64,000 bases of DNA from an uncultured Enhydrobacter sp. (lineage in GTDB: Bacteria > Pseudomonadota > Gammaproteobacteria > Pseudomonadales > Moraxellaceae). Positions within the stretch are counted from its first letter, which is position 1, and every line of letters starts with the position of its first letter. The notes beneath the pieces are model-generated. The model was not told the origin of the DNA. It saw only the letters and a program-made list of their open reading frames with translations, and made no database searches. Made by a program: the position numbers and the translations under genes. Of this stretch, positions 53,925 to 60,809 are shown piece by piece. The stretch is from assembly GCA_946222995.1 (NCBI GenBank), contig CAMIOS010000007.1:29360-93359 (forward strand). Reading direction: 5' to 3'.

Positions 53925-54692
53925 ATGGACAATAAAATAAATTTCACCCTAAAGGCACGGCAAGCCTTATTTACCGACCCAATCACCCGATTGGGCGGTG
54001 AAAAAACCAGCTATCATCTGCCGACCTACGAAGCCCTAAAAGGCGTTTGTAAAAGCATCTATTGGAAACCAACTATTATTTGGTTTATTGACCGTGTGCG
54101 AGTGATGAAACCGATTCGCACTCAAACCAAAGGCGTGAAACCCATTAAATTCCACGCTTCGGGCAATGACCTAGCCTATTACACTTATCTCAATGATGTG
54201 GAATACCAAGTCGAAGCCCATTTTGAATGGAATTTGCACCGCCCCGAACTCGAAGCCGACCGCATTGATGGCAAGCATTACAGTATTGCCAAGCGTATGC
54301 TCGAAAAAGGGGGACGGCAAGACATTTTCTTGGGTGCAAGAGAATGCCAAGGCTATGTTGAACCTTGTGAATTTGGCAGTGGCGAAAGCTTTTATGATAC
54401 AAATAATGAAGAACCTTTAAGTTATGGTCTGATGTTTCATTCCTTTGCTTATCCTGACGAAACAGGCATCAACGAACTGTATAGCCGTTTTTGGTACGCC
54501 AATATGCAAAATGGCATTATCACCTTTCCAAAGCCAACTGATAACTTAGCCAATGATGCCAAAAATGGTATGCCTAACCGTTTTGTCCGAGAGATGACAG
54601 CCAAAGCTTTTGGTATTGGTGACAATTTGCAAGCAGTTGATGAGTTGGCAAAAGAATTGTCTGACAAATTAAATCATGGGGGTGAAAAATGA
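53925..54692 (+). CDS. cas5c: Cas5c (Cas5d), crRNA-processing Cascade subunit
   Basis: This protein of about 255 residues both cuts the CRISPR repeat RNA and caps the 5' handle in type I-C, which lacks Cas6. Visible features are the N-terminal [34 protein letters not shown], the [18 protein letters not shown] strand region and [15 protein letters not shown] chose the ATG at 53925, preceded by AAGGAAAAAT; an ATG at 53910 overlaps that site. Its stop overlaps the cas8c start by four bases (ATGA). The presence of CRISPR-repeat sequence in cas mRNA downstream makes this enzyme a candidate regulator of its own operon. Confidence 0.95.
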   Translation: MDNKINFTLKARQALFTDPITRLGGEKTSYHLPTYEALKGVCKSIYWKPTIIWFIDRVRVMKPIRTQTKGVKPIKFHASGNDLAYYTYLNDVEYQVEAHFEWNLHRPELEADRIDGKHYSIAKRMLEKGGRQDIFLGARECQGYVEPCEFGSGESFYDTNNEEPLSYGLMFHSFAYPDETGINELYSRFWYANMQNGIITFPKPTDNLANDAKNGMPNRFVREMTAKAFGIGDNLQAVDELAKELSDKLNHGGEK

Positions 54693-56734
54693 GTTGGTTA
54701 TCAAGACTTTATCATACCTATGAGCAGGTCAAAGATAACGCTGACGCACAGTTACATTATGCGTTAATGCCGTATTATCACGTCAAACAAAACGTGCAAA
54801 TCATCGTAAAGATCAATGATAAAGGCGATTTTGTTTCGGCTCGCTTGGCTCGTGATGGCAATGGCAAGTTAAAATCGCAAGTCACCACCATTCCAGCGAC
54901 CAATGATTCAGCCACTCGCACATCAAGTCCTGTGGCTCATCCCTTAGCGGATAAACTGCAATATGTCGCCAAAGACTTTTTCATCAAGTCAAAAAACAAA
55001 AAAGACGTGTTTGATTTGTTTGAGAAAACACTGACCGAATGGTGTCAATCCCCGTTTAGCCACCCAAAAGCCCAAGCAGTGTTAAGATACACACAAAAAG
55101 GCACATTGACCCAAAATTTAATCAATGCAGGCATTATCCTTGCTGATGAGACAGGCAATATTCTTTACGTCAAAAATGCCAGTGATTATCCTGACAGTAT
55201 TTTAGCTTTATTGGTTAAAAATGGTGGCGAATTTGACCAAGGTTCTGCGTTCGTGGCATGGGAAGTAATTAATGCGGATATCGCTCAAGGCGATATTACC
55301 ACTTGGAAAGATGACAGCTTGTTTACCGCTTGGCAAAATTATTATGCCAGTTTTGATAGCAAGGAAGGTTTTTGTCATGTCACAGGTGAACATAAAGCCC
55401 TTGCCAGTAAACATCCCAACCGAGTGCTAAAAAGTGCCAGTAATGCTAAATTAATATCTGCCAATGACATGAGCGGATTTACCTTTTTGGGACGGTTTAC
55501 CGATGATGATAAATCGATTGCCAAACAAGGTTATCAAGCGGTTAATATCAGTGCTGAAGTCACCGAAAAAGCCCACGCTGCCCTAGCGTGGTTACTCACC
55601 AGTCAAGGGCATGAAGAATCAGGACAGGCGATGGTGGCTTGGGCGATTGATGGCAGTAAAATTCCACAGCCCTATAAACCCATTGTGTCACAAGCAATGA
55701 TTGAAGATGCATGGGGCGATTTCGATTCAGAAGAATTTGCCGACATTGATGATAGTGACGAGATTGAAGAACAATCTAGCAAATTGCACCATCATAAAGA
55801 TATTGGCAGTCAGTTCGCCCATAATCTAAAAAAAACCATGCAAGGCTATCGCCAAAAGCTCACAGATAATGACCAAATCTCAGTGATTAGCCTTGATTCA
55901 GCCACCCCTGGGCGAATGGCAGTGACTTATTATTATGAAGCCATGCCTGATGATTATCTTACGGCTATAGCGGATTGGTATGATAATTTTGCTTGGTATG
56001 CATTTTATTTTGATAAAGAGACCAATCAAAAACGCATGACCATTCAAGCCCCAACGCCTTATCAAATCGCTGTATCTGCCTATGGTTCGAGAGTATCCGA
56101 TGCGGTTAAAAAACAAGTCGTCTCACAAGTATTACCTGTGATTGTTGAAGGACATTATCGTCAAATTCCAAAAACCTTAATGGACTTATGTGTAAAACAT
56201 GCTTGTAACCCATTAGGCTTAGAAAATTGGGAATGGGAGCAGAACCTAAGCGTCGCTTGCAGTCTATATCGTGGTTATTATAATCGATTAAAAAATGATA
56301 AAAAAAGGAGTTATACCGTGGCATTACAAGAAAATTATACCAGTCGAGATTATTTATATGGTCGGCTATTAGCAATTGCTGAGGATATAGAAAGCTTGGC
56401 ATTGTATGTAGCAGGTGAAAATCGTGTCACGACTGCCCAACGCTATATGCAACAATTTGCCAACCGTCCTTTTAGCACTTGGCGAAATATTGAACTGTCA
56501 TTAGACCCCTACATGAAACGTCTGAAAAATAATCGCCCAGATTATTTATTTAATAAACAAAATTTATTAAATGATGTCATGAGCAAGTTTGATATCAACG
56601 ACTTTAATAACAACACCCCTTTATCAGGTGAATTTTTACTGGGCTATCATTGCCAAAAAATGGCATTTTATCTAGCTAAACAAACCAAAAAAACAGATGA
56701 AAAAACCGACACTCATCAAGAAATTAACGCCTAA
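54689..56734 (+). CDS. cas8c: Cas8c (Csd1), large Cascade subunit
   Basis: This 681-residue large subunit of the type I-C Cascade recognises the PAM and positions target DNA. It opens [14 protein letters not shown], typical of Csd1. The central part includes [34 protein letters not shown] and [40 protein letters not shown], which are family hallmarks. The C-terminal third is helical and contains an in-frame internal start for Cas11c. It is longer than many Csd1 proteins (commonly near 600 residues), partly through an acidic insertion [17 protein letters not shown]. It is coupled to cas5c by ATGA. Confidence 0.95.
   Translation: MSWLSRLYHTYEQVKDNADAQLHYALMPYYHVKQNVQIIVKINDKGDFVSARLARDGNGKLKSQVTTIPATNDSATRTSSPVAHPLADKLQYVAKDFFIKSKNKKDVFDLFEKTLTEWCQSPFSHPKAQAVLRYTQKGTLTQNLINAGIILADETGNILYVKNASDYPDSILALLVKNGGEFDQGSAFVAWEVINADIAQGDITTWKDDSLFTAWQNYYASFDSKEGFCHVTGEHKALASKHPNRVLKSASNAKLISANDMSGFTFLGRFTDDDKSIAKQGYQAVNISAEVTEKAHAALAWLLTSQGHEESGQAMVAWAIDGSKIPQPYKPIVSQAMIEDAWGDFDSEEFADIDDSDEIEEQSSKLHHHKDIGSQFAHNLKKTMQGYRQKLTDNDQISVISLDSATPGRMAVTYYYEAMPDDYLTAIADWYDNFAWYAFYFDKETNQKRMTIQAPTPYQIAVSAYGSRVSDAVKKQVVSQVLPVIVEGHYRQIPKTLMDLCVKHACNPLGLENWEWEQNLSVACSLYRGYYNRLKNDKKRSYTVALQENYTSRDYLYGRLLAIAEDIESLALYVAGENRVTTAQRYMQQFANRPFSTWRNIELSLDPYMKRLKNNRPDYLFNKQNLLNDVMSKFDINDFNNNTPLSGEFLLGYHCQKMAFYLAKQTKKTDEKTDTHQEINA
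56318..56734 (+). CDS. cas11c: Cas11c small subunit from an internal start within cas8c
   Basis: A GTG at 56318-56320, in the cas8c frame, is preceded by AAAAAAGGAG seven bases upstream. This is a far better ribosome site than expected by chance inside a gene. It would give a 138-residue helical protein starting M(V)[17 protein letters not shown] and ending at the cas8c stop. In type I-C systems the small subunit Cas11c is known to be translated from an internal start in the 3' end of cas8c, and size and location match. The exact start is inferred from the ribosome site. Confidence 0.85.
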   Translation: MALQENYTSRDYLYGRLLAIAEDIESLALYVAGENRVTTAQRYMQQFANRPFSTWRNIELSLDPYMKRLKNNRPDYLFNKQNLLNDVMSKFDINDFNNNTPLSGEFLLGYHCQKMAFYLAKQTKKTDEKTDTHQEINA

Positions 56735-56764
56735 ATTTAACGCAATCTTAAAAAGGAAATTACC

Positions 56765-57616
56765 ATGAGCTTAACCAAAAAAATCGACTTTGCCCTAATC
56801 ATCGGTGTCAAAAATGCCAATCCCAACGGTGACCCACTCAACGGCAATCGCCCACGTACTGACTTTGAAGGTAACGGTGAAATTACCGATGTCTGCCTAA
56901 AACGCAAAATCCGTGACCGCTTGCAAGAAGATGGCGAAAGTATCTTTGTCCAATCAGATGAAAAGAAAAATGACGATTACAAAAATTTGAAGGAAAGAGC
57001 GGAAGGCGTATTGGGTAAAGACACCTTAAACCCTAAAAAAACTAACCGTGATGAAGCTTCAAAAAAAGCTTGTGATACATGGTTTGATGTGAGAGCTTTT
57101 GGTCAAGTTTTTGCTTTTGGTAAGACTAAAGAGGCAGATGGCGTATCAATTCCAATTCGAGGGCCTTTAACCATTCAATCCGCTTTTAGCCTTGAACCTG
57201 TCGATATTACCAGTACCCAAATTACCAAAAGCGTCAGCGGTGAAGGCGATGGTAGCAAAAAAGGTAGTGACACGATGGGCATGAAACACCGTGTTGATGA
57301 AGGTGTGTATGTGACGTTTGGAGCGATGACCCCACAATTAGCCGAGCGTACAGGCTTTAGTGATGATGATGCCAAAAAAATCAAAGAAACTTTGGTAAAA
57401 TTATTTGAAGGCGATGCGTCATCGGCTCGTCCTGAAGGCAGTATGCAAGTGAAAAAAGTGATTTGGTGGGAACATAACAGCAAATCGGGTCAGTATTCAT
57501 CGGCTAAAGTACATAACAGCTTGCGTGAGTTACTTGATGAAAAAGGTAACTTTGATGAATCGGCATTAAAGTCGGCTTTAACAGGACTTGAACCGCAAAT
57601 TATTGATGGTTTTTAA
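56765..57616 (+). CDS. cas7c: Cas7c (Csd2), backbone Cascade subunit
   Basis: This 283-residue protein forms the filament along the crRNA. Family motifs are the N-terminal KIDFALIIGVKNANPNGDPLNGNRPRTDFEGNGEITDVCLKRKIRD, then DTWFDVRAFGQVFAFG and VSIPIRGPLTIQSAFSLEPVDITSTQITKS. Further on are GVYVTFGAMTPQLAERTGFSDDD and SARPEGSMQVKKVIWWEH. Length is normal. AAAAAGGAAATTACC precedes the ATG, 30 bases after cas8c. A terminator directly follows, which ends the Cascade transcript before the toxin-antitoxin genes. Confidence 0.96.
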   Translation: MSLTKKIDFALIIGVKNANPNGDPLNGNRPRTDFEGNGEITDVCLKRKIRDRLQEDGESIFVQSDEKKNDDYKNLKERAEGVLGKDTLNPKKTNRDEASKKACDTWFDVRAFGQVFAFGKTKEADGVSIPIRGPLTIQSAFSLEPVDITSTQITKSVSGEGDGSKKGSDTMGMKHRVDEGVYVTFGAMTPQLAERTGFSDDDAKKIKETLVKLFEGDASSARPEGSMQVKKVIWWEHNSKSGQYSSAKVHNSLRELLDEKGNFDESALKSALTGLEPQIIDGF

Positions 57617-57633
57617 TTTTTGAATGTTGGGTT

Positions 57634-57670
57634 AAAAAAGGCAATAATTTTGTTAAGTTATTGCTTTTTT
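57634..57670 (+). terminator. Intrinsic terminator after cas7c
   Basis: GCAATAA (57641-57647) pairs with TTATTGC (57658-57664) and the flanking A-run pairs with a six-T tail. It starts 18 bases after the cas7c stop. It separates interference genes from the toxin-antitoxin and adaptation genes. Confidence 0.82.
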
Positions 57671-57731
57671 ATTCCATGAAAGGAATATTTTTGCTATACT
57701 AATTTTGGTGATTTTAAGCTGAGTTGATGAA
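57671..57731 (+). promoter_or_regulatory. Promoter and operator-like repeat before the toxin gene
   Basis: TATACT at 57695-57700 is a good -10 element, with a weak TTCCAT at the -35 position 17 bases upstream. An inverted repeat ATTCC-ATGAAA-GGAAT (57671-57686) overlaps the -35 region and is the expected kind of site for autorepression by the XRE antitoxin. The transcript would run through toxin, antitoxin, cas4, cas1 and cas2. Confidence 0.65.
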
Positions 57732-58091
57732 ATGGCATGGGACATTGAATATACCGATGAGTTTGAAGCTTGGTGGCATACCTTAACTATCGAAGAACAA
57801 GAAGACATCGCCTATTCGGTAGCGTTACTGGAAGAATTTGGTACAAATTTACCGCATCCACATAGTACAGGAATTCATGGCTCAAAGCATAGCCATATGC
57901 GAGAATTACGCACCCAACATCAAGGCAGACCTTATCGCACACTGTATGCGTTCGACCCTAGACGAACTGCAATTTTGCTAATCGCTGGGGATAAAACAGG
58001 GGATAAACGCTGGTACGAAACCCATGTACCCATTGCTGATAAATTATATGATGAACATTTACTAGCATTAAAAACAGAAGGCTTGTTGTAA
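57732..58091 (+). CDS. RelE/HigB-type toxin (Gp49-like, DUF891) within the cas operon
   Basis: This 119-residue type II toxin is of the RelE/ParE superfamily and probably a ribosome-dependent mRNA interferase. The family pattern is clear: MAWDIEYTDEFEAWWHTL, LLEEFGTNLPHPHSTGIHG, MRELRTQHQGRPYRTLYAFDP, AILLIAGDKTGDKRWYETHVPIADKLYDEHL. Conserved basic residues of the active site are in MRELR, GRPYR and DKTGDKR. The toxin-first order with a downstream XRE gene matches higBA-type modules. It has its own promoter after a terminator. A CRISPR repeat copy starts five bases after its stop codon. Confidence 0.9.
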   Translation: MAWDIEYTDEFEAWWHTLTIEEQEDIAYSVALLEEFGTNLPHPHSTGIHGSKHSHMRELRTQHQGRPYRTLYAFDPRRTAILLIAGDKTGDKRWYETHVPIADKLYDEHLLALKTEGLL

Positions 58092-58096
58092 AATAT

Positions 58097-58128
58097 TTCG
58101 CACCTCACGCAGGTGCGTGGATTGTAAA
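58097..58128 (+). repeat. Solitary CRISPR repeat between toxin and antitoxin genes
   Basis: Thirty of 32 positions match the array repeat: TTCGCACC through GTGGATTG is exact, then TAAA replaces AAAC. Orientation is the same as in the array and as the cas transcript, and the hairpin GCACCT-CACGC-AGGTGC is intact. In mRNA it would therefore look like a Cas5c substrate. It is followed by exactly 33 bases (a spacer length) before the antitoxin ATG, with no second repeat. Confidence 0.95.
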
Positions 58129-58161
58129 AGACACACCCAATACGGGTGAGAGGAAAGTATT

Positions 58162-58524
58162 ATGGCAAAAAAATTTTCTGATTTACGAGCAAAAATGCCG
58201 ATTGAATCACAAGACCGTATCGCTATAAAAGCACAACAAGAAATTCGTAAAATCTATACCCAAATGCCACTGCAAGAACTGCGTCAAGCTCGTGGATTGT
58301 CGCAAACTTTGTTGGCTCAAAATCTTGGCGTTGGGCAACCTGCCATTGCCAAACTCGAAAAACGCACCGATATGTATATTTCAACCTTGCGTAGCCATAT
58401 TCGGGCGATGGGGGGAGAGCTTGATATCATTGCCACGTTTCCTGATGGTTCGGTACGTATCAGTAATTTTAATGACTTAGACGAAATCAATGTCGATGAA
58501 AATTTAACAACGGCACACGCTTAA
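58162..58524 (+). CDS. XRE-family (HigA-like) antitoxin
   Basis: This 120-residue protein has a helix-turn-helix in the middle (LQELRQARGLSQTLLAQNLGVGQPAIAKLEKRTDMYISTLR, about residues 39-79). An N-terminal region (FSDLRAKMPIESQDRIAIKA) and a C-terminal segment GGELDIIATFPDGSVRISNF are both typical of antitoxins paired with Gp49-like toxins. It should neutralise the toxin and repress the promoter at 57671-57731. The ribosome site GAGAGGAAAG lies inside the 33 bases after the solitary CRISPR repeat. It ends 12 bases before cas4. Confidence 0.9.
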   Translation: MAKKFSDLRAKMPIESQDRIAIKAQQEIRKIYTQMPLQELRQARGLSQTLLAQNLGVGQPAIAKLEKRTDMYISTLRSHIRAMGGELDIIATFPDGSVRISNFNDLDEINVDENLTTAHA

Positions 58525-58536
58525 AGTTTAATTATC

Positions 58537-59181
58537 ATGCCAACCCTATACCTATCCCGCCTACAGCATTATTTATTCTGCCCACGTCAATTTGCTCTTA
58601 TTGAGCTAGAAGACCAATGGGCAGAGAACCAACTCACCGCCGAAGGGCAAATCATGCACGAGCGAGTCAATAGTGGCGAAAACGAAACTCGTGGCGCTAT
58701 CCGCACCGTTCGTACCTTGCCATTGGGGCATCGTACCCTTGAGCTTGAAGGCGTGGCTGATGTGGTCGAATATCATCGCCAAGCGGACGGCTCTGTGATT
58801 CCCTATCCCATTGAATATAAACGTGGTAAACCAAAATCACACCGAGCAGATGAGGTGCAACTCATGGCTCAAGCACTCTGCCTAGAAGATATGCACGGTT
58901 GTACCGTTCCCGAAGGGGCATTATTTTATGGCAAAACTCGTCGTCGCCAAGTGGTTGCCTTCGACCAAGCCTTGCGAGATTTAACCCTAAATGCTATCAA
59001 CGAGTGCCAACAGATTATCCAAACAGGTATCACACCAAAACCCGAATACAGCACCGCCAAATGTCGAAACTGTTCACTCAATGAACTTTGTCACCCCAAA
59101 ATCTTTAACAAAAATGCCAAAGCATGGTTTACCAAACAATTAAACCAAAGCCTAATACAAGACCCAAACGATAAAGAATAA
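58537..59181 (+). CDS. cas4: Cas4 exonuclease (adaptation)
   Basis: This 214-residue Fe-S nuclease trims prespacers and helps choose PAM-adjacent spacers with Cas1-Cas2. The four cluster Cys residues are C15 in HYLFCPRQFALIEL and three in CRNCSLNELC at about residues 174-185. The PD-(D/E)xK core is PIEYKRGKPKSHRADEVQLMAQA. It starts 12 bases after the antitoxin stop without an obvious ribosome site, suggesting translational coupling to the antitoxin. Confidence 0.96.
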   Translation: MPTLYLSRLQHYLFCPRQFALIELEDQWAENQLTAEGQIMHERVNSGENETRGAIRTVRTLPLGHRTLELEGVADVVEYHRQADGSVIPYPIEYKRGKPKSHRADEVQLMAQALCLEDMHGCTVPEGALFYGKTRRRQVVAFDQALRDLTLNAINECQQIIQTGITPKPEYSTAKCRNCSLNELCHPKIFNKNAKAWFTKQLNQSLIQDPNDKE

Positions 59182-59199
59182 CCCAATAAAGAACACACA

Positions 59200-60231
59200 A
59201 TGCGACCGCTTAAAAATACCCTATATGTCCAAACCCAAAACGCATGGCTCAACAAAGATGGTGAAAACATCGTCATGAACGTCGAGCGAGAAGTTAAAGG
59301 GCGAGTACCGATTCATAAAATTGACGGCATCGTGTGTTTTGGGCAAGTATCGCTATCGCCTGCGTTGATGGCTCATTGCACCGCAAACGGCATTACCATC
59401 ACCTTTCTAAATCAAGTTGGCAAATTTCAAGCCCGTGTTGAAGGGGCAGTCAGTGGCAATGTACTGCTTCGCCGTGAACAATATCGCATTAGCGACGACA
59501 GCGAGCGAAGTTTAGTGATTAGTCAAACCATGATTTTGGCAAAAGTCTTTAATCATCGCCAAGTCATTCGTCGATATTTGCGAGATTATAAAGACAGCTT
59601 GGATGCAGATAGCCAAGCCCGTTTGGATAAAGCCCAAAAATACCTAGAACTTGGCTTAAATCGAGTGGCTCAAACCCAAAATAATGCCGAACTTTTGGGG
59701 CGGGAAGGCGAAATGGCAGGTGAATATTTTGCGGTTTTTCCCCATTTTATCCGAAATGCTGATTTCACCTTCACCAAACGTACCCGCAATCCGCCAACCG
59801 ACCCAGTTAATGCGTTACTCTCTTTCGCTTACACGCTAATGACCCACGAATGTCGTAGTAGCTTAGAGACAGTAGGACTTGACCCCAACAGTGGCTTTTT
59901 TCATCAACTGCGAGCAGGTCGCCCCAGCCTTGCGTTAGACTTGGTCGAAGAGTTTCGTCCCATGCTTGACCGTTTTGTGTTGTCGTTAATCAACAAAAAG
60001 CAATTTGGTCAAAAGGATTTTACCACCCTTGATAATGGGGCGGTGGCACTCAAAGATGAAGCGCGGCAGTTATTTTTAAAGGCGTGGCATGACCGAAAGC
60101 AACAACTACTTTATCATGATTGGTTTGAAGAAACGGTGCCATTTGGGCTTTTGCCTCATTTACAAGCAACCATTATGGCACGTCATATTCGGGGCGATAT
60201 TGATAGTTATGTACCATTTTTATGGAAGTAA
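59200..60231 (+). CDS. cas1: Cas1 integrase (type I-C)
   Basis: This 343-residue protein is the integrase that inserts new spacers at the leader end. Features are the N-terminal beta domain NTLYVQTQNAWLNKDGENIVMNVE, the metal-binding Glu in LLGREGEMAGEYF, His in LDPNSGFFHQLRAGRPSLALDLVEEFRP and the following acidic residues. Length is typical of Cas1c. It starts 18 bases after cas4 and runs into cas2 with a 20-base gap. Confidence 0.97.
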   Translation: MRPLKNTLYVQTQNAWLNKDGENIVMNVEREVKGRVPIHKIDGIVCFGQVSLSPALMAHCTANGITITFLNQVGKFQARVEGAVSGNVLLRREQYRISDDSERSLVISQTMILAKVFNHRQVIRRYLRDYKDSLDADSQARLDKAQKYLELGLNRVAQTQNNAELLGREGEMAGEYFAVFPHFIRNADFTFTKRTRNPPTDPVNALLSFAYTLMTHECRSSLETVGLDPNSGFFHQLRAGRPSLALDLVEEFRPMLDRFVLSLINKKQFGQKDFTTLDNGAVALKDEARQLFLKAWHDRKQQLLYHDWFEETVPFGLLPHLQATIMARHIRGDIDSYVPFLWK

Positions 60232-60251
60232 AATAAAATAGGGAAAAAACC

Positions 60252-60542
60252 ATGATGATTCTAGTAACTTATGATGTCAGTACCCAAGACGAAACAAGTG
60301 CCAAACGCTTACGTCATGTCGCCCGCCAATGTCAAAATTATGGGCAACGAGTGCAGTATTCGGTTTTTGAAATCGAAGTTGACACTGCTCAATGGACGAT
60401 GTTAAAAGCCAAACTTGAAAGTATCATTAACCAAGATACAGATAGTTTACGTTATTATTATTTGGGCAAAAATTGGCAACATAAAGTTGAGCATATTGGA
60501 GCAAAACCTGTGATCGATTTGAACGATATGCTATTGTTTTAA
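60252..60542 (+). CDS. cas2: Cas2 adaptation subunit
   Basis: This 96-residue ferredoxin-fold protein forms the Cas1-Cas2 integration complex. The first strand MILVTYDVSTQDETSAKRLRHVARQC carries the conserved Asp. GQRVQYSVFEIEVDTAQWTMLKAKL and the C-terminal YYLGKNWQHKVEHIGAKPV match I-C Cas2. GGGAAAA lies before the tandem ATG. The leader follows immediately. Confidence 0.97.
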   Translation: MMILVTYDVSTQDETSAKRLRHVARQCQNYGQRVQYSVFEIEVDTAQWTMLKAKLESIINQDTDSLRYYYLGKNWQHKVEHIGAKPVIDLNDMLLF

Positions 60543-60809
60543 AAGTTATCCTTTGGTATAAAGATAGACTGTTATAAGGTTATCTTTGGTGAAAAGGCAA
60601 AACAATGGGGGAATACGAGTGCGAACCCTAAGCTCTCATGTTTTTGCTAAGACATTCGCAAAATTATATAACAACATGATTTTAAATAATTTATTCGCAT
60701 ATTGTAAAGATTTGGTTAGGTTAATCCTAGCCAAATTTCGCTTATCTTTTAATGATTCGCAAAATCAGCGATTTTTTGGCTGTAAAGTTAATGAGTTAAA
60801 AGGTGGGCT
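60543..60809 (+). promoter_or_regulatory. CRISPR leader
   Basis: These 267 AT-rich bases between cas2 and the first repeat should hold the array promoter and the integration signals. Visible structure includes three ATTCGCA motifs at 60654, 60693 and 60755, two of them within an 11-base direct repeat ATTCGCAAAAT. There is also a hairpin TTTGGTTAGG/CCTAGCCAAA (60711-60735, one G-T pair). An open frame crossing it is probably chance. Confidence 0.8.

Noticed and set aside
57620..58161. A strict CreTA system in which the pseudo-spacer guides Cascade to the toxin promoter
   Set aside because: By eye I found no stretch in 57617-57731 matching the first bases of the pseudo-spacer (AGACACAC or its complement), and the toxin here is a protein, not a small RNA. 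Only a Cascade link in general remains open.
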